A DNA stretch of 64,000 nt from contig CP136065.1 of assembly GCA_032622095.1 (NCBI GenBank), positions 157,485,577-157,549,576 on the forward strand, written 5' to 3'. Below the pieces are notes generated by a model. The model was not told the DNA's origin and did no database searches. It was given only the letters and a program-made list of their open reading frames with translations. A program made the position numbers and the translations under genes. Positions 36,001-48,000 of the stretch are shown one piece after another (positions within the stretch are counted from its first letter, which is position 1; each line of letters starts with the position of its first letter). The DNA is from Siphonodentalium dalli. Its lineage: Eukaryota; Mollusca; Scaphopoda; Gadilida; Siphonodentaliidae.

Positions 36001-39000
36001 GACAGTTCCTGCCAAATGGATGGGAATTAACTACACAATAGCATGTGTACAGTTATCGAAAAGTTAAAGTGATGTAGAACACCACACTGAACGGAATAGC
36101 AAATAATCATATCCAAATTAGTTATTTTCATAAATTTTATATCCAAAATAACTACGCAGCGTATTAGCGCTAACTTGATTTATTATATTAAATTATTATA
36201 ACAGTTTAACAACCCTCCATTGAGAGTCAGTCTCTTCCGATTGGGATTTGTGTTGACCAACATATAGGCAGAAATTGCAAGACACCCATCCATACAATTC
36301 ATACACCCACCGATCCAAAATGGCCACCACCCAGAGTGGTGAAAGAAGGACACCCTTGGAATTTCTGGGCCCCTTGACCGATTTCGGCCAAAACAATTGG
36401 TGTTGTTGGGTGGTTCTATAACACCAGTTTCATACAATCCACTCCCCGCCCTAATTCAAATTGGCCATTGTTCATGGGTTGCAAATAGGGGACACTTCTC
36501 ATTTCTCGACCCTTAACCAATTTTGCAGTGGTGAGTGCATGTGGATTGGGTGTAAATAGTGTATTTTGGATGGGGTGGGGAGAGGCGGGCACCCTACAAC
36601 ACACATGAGGGTATATATCTTAATGTATGAATCTTCCTCTTATTTTTGTCTTGTATGTATTCTTTACTTATGTTCATAATAAATTTCATGTTGTTTGTTT
36701 GTTTACTCTTATTTAAGGAGGAAATAAAGATATATCTTTTCTTTTTCTGCAGTCAACTAGCAATGCTCCAAGCAAAGGAGGCTGCTAACCTGCTCGCGAG
36801 GAGATATGATATGACTAGTTTAAAGACAGCCGCTCACATGACTCTGCGTGCCAGCGAAGAACAGGAGGGGTTAATGTACGCACAGAAGGTGATCAATCAG
36901 AATTTACTGCAGTACAATTGGTCAGGAGCCCACGACTTCATCAAATCTCACGGCTGTCTCAAGGTAAGCCATTCAAGCCTTGAAATAGTGTGCCTGTCAT
37001 TTGCAGAATGAGGTCCCCCAGATGGTGAATTTTGTGATGCTACCCCGCATAGCGGGCTAGCATCACCAAATTCACCCTCTGGGGACCTCATTCTGCTTAC
37101 ACCTCAGCAGAATGAGGTTCCCAGAGGGTAATTTGGTGATGCTAGCCCGCTATGCGGGGTAGCATCACTAAATTCACCCTCTGGGAACCTCATTCTGCAA
37201 ATGACAGACACACTATTTCAAGGCTTGAAGCCATTGCACTTTCATCTGCGTTGTTTTGATAATAAAAAAATTGCTCTTTGTAAAGTATGTTAAGTGATTT
37301 AATTGGGTTTCTCAGTTAATTAAATTGGGTTTCTCAGTTAATTAAAAACGTTAGGTTGGTAAACAAGCCTGAGTTTAGTGTGCCTGTCATTTGCAGAATG
37401 AGGTCCCCAGAGGGTGAATTTAGTGATGCTATCACCACTTGATTTCTGCAAAATTTAAGTTTGATCATAGTGCTGGGGAACGTGTTTAATTATGTTGCAT
37501 CTTGCGCTGTATGAACATTCAAGCAAATATAGACTCCGAGCTTTAATTTCATTGTGTGCACCTCGGGGTTGAAGATAAATAAGCATTACCAGAAACATTT
37601 ACCTTCAGTAATGCGCTAAGTAATCGACCTCTTAACCACAGCAGAATTATGGGTAACTTTTCAGGATTTAGTCGGAAATATGGCTTGTTGCCATTCATCG
37701 GAAAGCTCTCCCCGAGAGCTTTCCGATGAATGGCAATAAGCCATATTTCCGACTAAATCCTGAAAAGTTACCCATAATTCTGCTGTGGTTAAGAGGTCGA
37801 TTACTTAGGGCATTACTGTATACTATAATTATTATGGTGGTATTCAGAGACATATTATAATAACGTAAATTCATTTTCACGAATACAGAATACACGCCTG
37901 CATGGTAACATCATTCAACAATTAGACAAAGCTATGACTTTGCTTAACATAGTGTTGGCTAAAATATGATACCGCTGTGAGTTTATCAAGTTGTGCATGA
38001 ACCGATGATCGGTCGGTGTCAGTCAGTGAGAACAAATGACGTATACCGTACATACTCGGTCAGTGTGATCTAATCATTACTGAGATAACGGGATGAATTA
38101 GCATGTAGAAGGTAATTCGTCAGATCGCATTGAGCAAGCCAACACATGGAGCCACAAATAAAACATTTAACGTTCATTAATTTGAAAGATAACTCTAATA
38201 ATTTATTGATTTTTGATACCTTCTGGCTATCAAAATAGCTTGAATAATACTTCATAAACTATCCCCCCACCAATCGTCACTTTTTTCAATAGTTCGCAAA
38301 CTCATGTCTGATATAACATTAAACTTAGTTGGATACTTCATACCATAGATAGGATTTTTTTAGTTTTTTTTAGTTTTTCCAACAAATATTCAGTATGATA
38401 ATAGTTGTTTTTAGACCAAAAGTCTGATATTCATCACTTTTGGACTTTATGTTTGGACTGAAATAGCCATCAGTTGGACAATTTACATGCAGCCATAGGG
38501 GTTATCAGGTTAAAAATTTGCTGCCGTTTTGTGGTACTAGTTGGAAATGAAATGGAACTGGTTCAAGGGTTGTAGTAGTTGAAAATTCTAAGTTGTATAC
38601 CACCGACAGAGGTCCTCAAACAAACCATGTCACTGAACAATCGCTCTTTTTATTTACCATTTATAGCAAATATATATTTCTTGATATAAGAAAATGTCAT
38701 GATCAAATGATAATTTACTCATTTGGTGCTCAAAACACAGGAACGGCCATGGCGACTAATGTTGTTTCAGGGACGTGGGCACCAGTTCGGGGGGCCCAGG
38801 TTTTAACCCTCAAGGATCATGAGACCCAAGTTATTGCTAGGAATTTAATTGTTCAATATCTTTCATATTTTGAAGCATTGCAAAGTTTACACTCTATTTC
38901 CAAATGTTGAAGTAAATGAAATTTACCGAATTTGGGTATATCGATCTTGGGTGGGGGATGGTGGTCAGTGAGAAATTCTAAGTTGAAGACATCTTAATCG

Positions 39001-42000
39001 TTACTAAATATAATGTCCATGTGATTCTATGATCTTTTGCTCCAGATATTTTTGGGGACGTGAGTATAGGGTCGATCCCATTGCATGGGGGTTTCCACCT
39101 GGAAATTTCCAACTCTTGGAACCAGACCAAAGTTCCATTTTCACACCTCCCTCCCAAAGTTCAACTGTTACCTCAAGGTTTTTAGCTGTTGGAATTTTCC
39201 AACCTAGCATGCCCCTAATTACAATCCATTTATCATATTATTAAACCAACCATTTGAACCTATTTTTGGTGTGACATTTCCAGCTCATGTTGTATCAAGC
39301 ATGGAATTTCCAACTGCTAAAAATCATGAACAGAATTGGAGGGGGGGTGAGACATCCACCGACCCCCTCCAGTTCCCAACTGTCCCCCAACTTTTGATGA
39401 AAACGTTCAACTGTTAGAAATTTCCCCAATTGAATCAACAGCAGTTAGAACTTCCAAACATTAAATACGACATTGTTTCTTCTGATATAGTTTACTTCTT
39501 TGCATGATGTTCAGTGTAAATTGGTCTTCCAAAGTGTGAAGGTGTCATGCAAACTTTGAATTCAAGTTTTCCCATATGGCAGAAAAAAATGGTTTTGGTT
39601 CTCAGGCTCTGCTGCATTGAATAAAAAGGGCTGTGTTTAATAGGCATTTTTATTTTGATGGCTGATGTTGTGACAAAAAAACTTTGTCCATAGATATGTA
39701 TTTGACATTTATATAGTGTGCATTGAGTTCTAGGATATTTGCTTAATGTGTACCATTTCCGTCGGCGACGACCTCGCTTTAACGGCCGCATTGGCTTTGT
39801 ACGGGCTGGTTTTACTATATAAATGACCTGCCGTGAGCGACCACCTGTCAAATGCTACCAGCGGTCAGTGTTTTGTGGCAAGAATGACCAAATTTACTCA
39901 TTATGAACGACCATCAGACATGAAAAATAAGTTTTTTAACCAGTGCTTTTCCGACATATTTCTGCTTGCAATATCGGTAAACATAAAATACCTATTGTGA
40001 GCCCCGCATGCTTCAGCAGACACTTTGTCTCATAACTGTGCCACAGTGAATTAGCGAGGCGTGAACAATCATGACCAAGCAATGTTTTAATTACAACTGC
40101 ATGAATAGATGATACCTTTGGGGCAAATTCATAAAGGTAATGTGGCTTGGATATTTATGTAAACATTGTAAACTGTAATGGATTAATCAATTTGTATTAA
40201 TTTGTCTGCTATCAGCTTAGCCATACTTTTAACTCCGGTACAGCTTAAGTATTGTTCACACTTGGCAGTGCGATGTATATGACCACATGAATCTCAGTCC
40301 CCAAATCATAATGAAACCAATCTTTGTGTGCTTTCTTACAATTTCGCAATATATTGTGGTATGCCTTCATGTTTCGGGAGTTCCGCTAAAGGTCAAATAA
40401 CGACACCACACCAGTTTTGTCAAATGCTTCTATTAATTTCAAATCTGAAATGACAAATGAAAAGATATATGAAATAATGTGAACCGACCATTTGCATGTG
40501 AAAACAATACAATCATGAAAGAATACCGCCAAGCGACCATTTACATGTGCATACACTTAAATGAAAAACACAAATGAAAATATTACATATAAATATAAAT
40601 CCAATACCAAAATAAATAATAAATAAAAGAGCAAAAGAAAAATCCACATACCCATACGGATGTGAGCCACCAAAGAAAATGCAAAACGGCCACATGCATG
40701 TGAGGTGAAAAAATATAGCGAATGGAAATGTATAAATAATTATAAAATTTAAATTGAAACACCCATGCAAATAAATAAAACACTATGAAAAATAAATACC
40801 ACATCCAGATATACATATAGCAATGATGCAAACAATTCCAAATGTGGAACATACATAAGTTACAAACAAGAACAATATAATTGGATATGCTAAAGTAGCG
40901 ACAAGAAATGACTTAGAATATATAGATGAAAACGAAATCCCAAGGAAGGGCAGTCAAAGAGATAGGTTTTAAAGAATGAGTGGGGGAAATCAGAGTTGCA
41001 AACACACGATGACGTCACACAAATGCAAACCCATGCAACCATGCAACTAATGAAAATAAAACATAAATGAAACACAGACACACATAAAACTGTTACACAA
41101 ATAGTCTACTTACACATTGGCGGGTGTTTGGAATATAAAGATATAAATTAGATGATAAATTAGACGTAAAATAAACCAAGTAAAGTTTTGCTATCAAATT
41201 ACAAAGTCAAGTCAGTTTCTTCAACATATCTGGTCCTGAGTATATGGTTAAGTCATTGAACGAACCAAAAACATGTACCAGTCTATCACATCGTGATACA
41301 CTCCCCGGGTGATTCACTATTCAGTTTGTTGTAATGCAGGATGCACCGAACGATTATATCTCAATGTCACATTCGAATGGACATGTTTTCGTCTGTTCAT
41401 CGACAGGAAGAACAAGACCGAGAATATATAGATGAGAATGAGAACCACCATGTCTCTGCAACCTATATATGCCGAACATAACAAATTTTGTATCGTAGAG
41501 ATACGGCACGCACTTTACCATCTCGACCAGCGATGGCCTCAAACTCTTGTGACAATTTCCACTGAACTCCAAATGTGAAGTAATCTCTTTGCCATTTACA
41601 CCAAACAAATCTGCGATTTGTTGTACGAATTTCCATCTACACAGGAAGCCAACATCCTGATTACAGCTAGTGATAAGAACACGCGATGTTACACTTCCCA
41701 ACAATAAATCATTGGGACACAGGTATGATCCATCTTCTGGGTCCGTATACTTTCTTCCAATGGGCTGCTCGTTCAAACATTTTGCCGTTTGAAACATTTC
41801 AGTCTGTAATTCTGAAAAGGCCAACACATTTGCTCCAACAGCCATTTGGATGCCTCGTTCGACAGATTTGACCAGGGCCTCACTACATCCGTTTTGCCAT
41901 GGACAATCCGCTGATTTAGAAAACAGCCAACCCATTCCATTGCAACGTCCGTCATTTTTTATCTCATCCAACTTCCATTCGCATGCGACCCCTTTCAACT

Positions 42001-45000
42001 CTTTGCTGGACGATACCTCGTGTTATACCAAGAAACCACCGTTCTCAAGTACTGTTTCCACACCACATGCTAACTTCCTAGCTTCATCCATTGAATCTAC
42101 TGACATAAGCAAATCATCCACATAGCTATTTTTCTTTGTCATCTCACATGCGTGTAGATAGACATCAGGTAACATATCTGCTGTTTTGTGTAAAGCCAAC
42201 ATTTCAATGGTCCCACTGGGTCTATCACCGAATGTTTCTGTTTGTGATATATAATGATCAGGACCACGGGTTGAATCCATGTCCATCCATAGAAACCCAT
42301 TCATATGGGCATCCCTGTCAGTAATAGCCACCGAGTTGCACATTTTTGAAATATCTCCAACTTGTCGAAATCGGGTTAACACCGACACCATATCGTTCAC
42401 GATATTCGGTCCTTTGGCCCAGTATTCATTGAGCACACGACCCATGCATGACGATGATGAATTGAACACGATCCTGATGGGAGTTGTCTCCGAATCCGGC
42501 TTCATGACTTCCTGGTGTGGTATGCAATGCACCGGTCCCGTGTAATTCATTATTTCCGATTTAGTTACTTTGCGTGCGACATGCCTCTCAACCATACGGA
42601 TGATTTGGTCTCCGTACTGATTCACGTATATGCCTCCAACGCGCCTCAATCGCCTTTCGATTGACACTAATCTCGCGAATGCGACTACATAATTGTTTGG
42701 TAAATAATTAGGAGTTTGTTTCCAAGGATATGCTGCGTTCCACTTATTATTCGACGAATCCAACGTGAGGCCGTTTTCGATCATCTCCAGTTCTCGCTCT
42801 TCTTTAATGGGAAAATTCTTATTTCCTGTTGGACATTTTCCACATCTGTAGTTGGGGTATTTAGGTACACAATGAGTTCCTAGCTTGCCAGTGTAAAAAC
42901 AATGATCAAGTGATGGTTTAATGGATTTGCCGCCAGATATTTTTGCCATATTCAAGTCAGTACACGTTACGGATGCCACATGGATGCGCACGATATTTGA
43001 ACAAGCTCCAGCTGAGAAACCTACAGAATCATGCGACCCGCGAACGCAGTACCCAAAACAATTCTTCATCAGCTGCAGATTTCCCACCTGTTGTACGAGA
43101 ATGGGCATTATTTGACAACAGTCAGTACCAATGAGAAGATCGAGTTTTCCAGACGGTCTCTTAATATCAGTCGTCGAAATTCCCTTAAACAGTTGTGCCA
43201 CTTGATTAACATCTACTGCTCCAATTTCGGTTGTAATCTCGTTGATGCCATAAGCACGATTATGCCATATCCCACTGTTTTCGTCTGTGAGTGGAATAAC
43301 GTATTCTTTACTGTGTACCAATTCCGTACAGTTACCGACCTTCGTGATCGACAATGTGATATCCTTTCCATCAATTCCCAATGCCTTTGCCATGCGGTGT
43401 GTCACCAGCGACATATCCGCACCAGGATCCCACAATGTCGCAACCGAATGGGCTTTGCACATTACTTGACTCAACATTAACATTACATTTCGACCCTGAC
43501 TACTGTTGATTTCTCGAACTGCATTGTGGAATGAGAACACACTATTGCTGTCAGTGTGCAATGATGGGTGATGATTTCGTCCACACTTTTCACGTGAATT
43601 ATTCATAATTTCACATGATTTTCTATTCCAACATTTACTGGACCGATGATTCAACTTCAAACATGAAAAACAACCACCGTTTTTCCTCAGAAGATCCACT
43701 CTTGATTGTACATCTAGCTGACCAAATGCGGCACATACCGATATATCGTGAGTGTCCGTTTCGTGATACCAGCATTTGAAGGTTTCAAATTGTTGCGGAT
43801 CGTTGGAGTTAGTTTTCACAGCAGCGACCAGTTGGGCGACTTGTGCCAAACCCTCAACCACCTGCTTCATCACGTCATCGTTTCGCTCGAACCTGGAGTT
43901 AATTGTTTTAACATGATCACATTCCGATTCGCGTGTTTGAGAATCTGCAGAGAGTGTGGCACAGTTCACTTTATGCCGCCCGGAGAAGTTCCTGACGTTG
44001 GACTGAATGTATTCCACGACTGACTTCTCCTTAATCAAAAAGTCCATTAGTGGTTGGAAATCTGGCTTATCCGAGTCGGCTTTATGTTTTTGAATAGTCC
44101 ACTCTCGTTGTTGTACACTGGGTAGCAACCATTCTATCTGGTTCATTACGGTCGCGTTGCTTAGCTCTTCTTCTATCCCGGCCTGCTTTAGGTCCAGCCA
44201 GCACCTCTCGACCACATTTACCAGTTCGATGAAGTGTTTGTCGTCACCATCTCTTACTTTTTGCAAATTCCGTATTTCTTGTGTGACGACATCCGTTAGC
44301 TTTTCCCGTCGACCAAATTTCATTTTCAATCGTTCCATCATTTGTTCAAAGCTGTCATCAACGCCCAGGATGGAATTGAGCGCATCTCCATTAAGACAAC
44401 TTTTGAGAGCATACGGGTCTTTCCCAAACGATGGTATCATGTGCCGCTCAAAGTCACGGATAAAACTAGGATATTCTCGGATGTTCCCAGAGAATGTAGG
44501 CGCATCCAGTTTTTTAACCTTAATTTTGGAAACAGATTCGGTTAACTTCGGTTTCACATCTTTCTGCTCGGCTCGATTTTTACGGGAAACGAGAGATTTT
44601 ATGTCACATAATTTTTTATATATGGCGTCCATGTCTGCGGCTAATTCACTAATTAACTCATTATCATTATCGATGTCCAACACATCCAAATATTCGTCAT
44701 GACACAGTTCCAAATTATCGTGTGTCGTATTTAACTTGTCGACAATCTCCTGTAGAAATTCAACATCTTCCTGTTGATAACAATCGTGTAGTCTATTGAT
44801 GACTTTTGTGAACTTCCCTTTTGCGTTGCTCCGCTTTCGTTTACGCGCGCCATCGTTTTCCCTGTATTTGAAATGTTTCGGGAGTTCCGCTAAAGGTAAA
44901 ATAACGACACCACACCAGTTTTGTCAATGCTTCTATTAATTTCAAATCTGAAATGACAAATGAAAAGATATATGAAATAATGTGAACCGACCATTTGCAT

Positions 45001-48000
45001 GTGAAAACAATACAATCATGAAAGAATACCGCCAAGCGACCATTTACATGTGCATACACTTAAATGAAAATATTACATATAAATATAAATCCAATACCAA
45101 AATAAATAATAAATAAAAGAGCAAAAGAAAAATCCACATACCCATACGGATGTGAGCCACCAAAGAAAATGCAAAACGGCCACATGCATGTGAGGTGAAA
45201 AAATATAGCAATTGGAAATGTATAAATAATTATAAAATTTAAATTGAAACACCCATGCAAATAAATAAAACACTATGAAAACTAAATACCACATCCAGAT
45301 ATACATATAGCAATGATGCAAACAATTCCAAATGTGGAACATAAATAAGTTACAAACAAGAACAATATAATTGGATATGCTAAAGTAGCGACAAGAAATG
45401 ACTTAGAATATATAGATGAAAACGAAATCCCAAGGAAGGGCAGTCAAAGAGATAGGTTTTAAAGAATGAGTGGGGGAAATCAGAGTTGCAAACACACGAT
45501 GACGTCACACAAATGCAAACCCATGCAACCATGCAACTAATGAAAATAAAACATAAATGAAACACAGACACACATAAAACTGTTACACAAATAGTCTACT
45601 TACACATTGGCGGATGTTTGGATTATAAAAGATATAAATTAGATGATAAATTAGACGTAAAATAAACCAAGTAAAGTTTTGCTATCAAATTACAAAGTCA
45701 AGTCAGTTTCTTCAACATATCTGGTCCTGAGTATATGGTTAAGTCATTGAACGAACCAAAAACATGTACCAGTCTATCACATCGTGATACACTTCATAAA
45801 GTGTTGACTTTGGAAGAACGTGGTAGATCGTACTGATTCTAACAGCTAAAGATGGACAACTCTAAGTTTCTTTTTTTTTTAAATAAACCCAATGAGAGCC
45901 TCGAGCATGTGCTGTCGTTTTTCTTGGAAACTAAATTAGGTCACGGATTGTCAACAACTATGTGAATTCATTGGTGTTTCTTTTGAATTAATTTCCCATA
46001 ATTAGTTCATTTAGTACAATACCAGGACCGAATGAAGAGTCAACATGACAAAAGTTAGCTGAAAGTTGAAACAAATAAGAATGCTGTTTGCGTAAGTCTG
46101 GAACTGTTTGTCTTGTCAACAAAACACTATATGTCATGTATATAGTGTTACCTCTTATTATACCCCCCTTTTAAAAAAAAGGGGGGTATACTGTTTTTCA
46201 CCTGTCCGTGCGTGCGTTTGTGCATGCGTACGTCCGTCCGATGTCTGTTCATGTCATAACTTGAACAGTAGGTCTCAGATTCCAATGAAATTAGGTATGG
46301 ATGTTCACTACTATGAGGACATTAAATAGAGGGTTCCATCATTTCTTTCGGATTCTCCATTCTAGAGTTATTCATCTTTGTTTATCTGGAAATGTTGGCT
46401 TTTTGGTCCATCTGTTGTCTGTTCATGTCGTAACTTCAAAAGTTGTGCTGGGATCTCAATGAAATTTGGTATGGATGTTCACTACTATGAGGGCATTCAA
46501 TAGAGGATTCCATCGTTTTGTTCGGATTTTCCATTCTAGAGTTATTCATCTTTGTTTATCTGGAAATGTTGGCTTTTTGGTCTGTCTGGTGTCTGTTCAT
46601 GTCGTAACTTCAACAGTTGTGCTGGGATCTCAATGAAATTTGGTATGGATGTTCACTACTATGAGGACATTAAAAAGAGGGTTCCATCGTTTTGTTCGGA
46701 TTTTCAATTCTAGAGTTATACATCTTTGTTTATCTGGAAATGTTTGCTTTTTGGTCCGTCTGGTGTCTGTTCATGTCGTAACTTCAACAGTTGTGCTGGG
46801 ATCTCAATGAAATTTGGTATGGATGTTCACCACTGTGAGGACATTCAATAGAGGGTTCCATTGTTCTGTTTGGCTTTTCCATTCTAGAATTATTCAAGTT
46901 TGTTTATCTGGACATGTTGGCTGTTTGGTCCATCCGATGTCTGTTCAGGTCATAACTTGAACAGTAATGCTCGGATCTCAATGAAATTTTGTATGGATGT
47001 TCACCAATATGAGGACATTTAATGGCACATTCAACTGTTTTGTTTTGTTTTTTTTGTGCTATAGTTATTCATCTTCGTTTATATGAAAATGCTGATTTTT
47101 GGGTCCATCTGTCTGAGTATAGCAGTCATAAGTTATAGATATGCCCACACTAGTTGATATCTAATAATGGGTTAGCAGTGAGGTGCCTTATCTTGATGGC
47201 TGTGTTGTTGGTAGAATTTGATACATTATCATTGTAAACTTAAATTGGACTCATATTAACCCAAGTATTGCGGTCACCTTTTCACATTTAATCCAATGCT
47301 GCCCTGGTGCAGCATTACATATCCTGTGCCAGTGCATTCTCTTATATAAGAGAGTCTCCCTATTTGACCCATAAATTCCAATAATTTGTGTTATAATACA
47401 CATTTGTCTATAATAGTACATAACAGTATACTCTATAATTCAACATCAAAACTCTAATTTATGATTCCGATCATACTAATTTACTATCGCCAAGAGATGG
47501 TTAAACATCTGGCGATCGTGATCAGCCTCTCGTTAATGCAAAGACAATAATTTTCTTTCAAAGAACAAGTGTTTGTGAATTGAAGTTAATGAATACCAAG
47601 TTCAGCATGTCTTCATATAGTGGCACGACTAATCAAAGTAAGCAGGACCAAACAAACAATTCGTTTGCGAGAGGAAATCCAAACAAACAAACTTATTTGG
47701 GTGACATTTAAGCTTTATGCTTTTATTGATATATTGTTAAATATTAAAGTTTTGTCATGCTATGTGGTATTATTTGAGTATAAAGTGAGTAAAATTAGAA
47801 AATTTATAGCTATGAAAAATTTACTGAATTTGAGCTAGATTTACCAAATTCTCGTGTTCAATCTCCCGAAATTGGCCTGCCAGAAGTTAACATGTGACAT
47901 AAGCATGATAGCATTAACAAACGCAATGCAATTTTGATCAAATTTGAATCACTTGTTTTCTTGTTAGTGACAATTTTTTCTATTGTCACTAAATGAATTC

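Larger units (their letters stand above)
40365..45796 (-). mobile_element. BEL/Pao LTR retrotransposon, young, internally deleted
   Basis: Two nearly identical LTRs with TG...CA ends (40370-41300 and 44874-45791) enclose a 3.6-kb interior. CTTCA at 40365-40369 and 45792-45796 is a perfect 5-bp target duplication. Coding sequence on the minus strand has a BEL/Pao order: gag-like domain, zinc knuckle, aspartic protease, reverse transcriptase, then an integrase C-terminal part. The region between the RT active site and late integrase is missing, so the element cannot be autonomous. A purine-rich GGGGAG lies beside the 3' LTR. It sits in the 11-kb intron between exons E and F, antisense to GEMIN5. 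Confidence 0.95.

Noticed and set aside
39492-39851. Minus-strand frame of 119 codons with a basic patch (RGRRRRKW)
   Set aside because: No start context, splice support or recognisable domain; left as unassigned intronic sequence.
42136-44702. Plus-strand frames of up to 181 codons within the retroelement
   Set aside because: They are antisense shadows of the gag-pol frame, which has clear domains on the minus strand.
40513-45571. Minus-strand frames of 63-89 codons inside both LTRs (hydrophobic, F/Y/I/C-rich)
   Set aside because: They come from AT-rich LTR sequence, occur identically in both LTRs and resemble no known domain.
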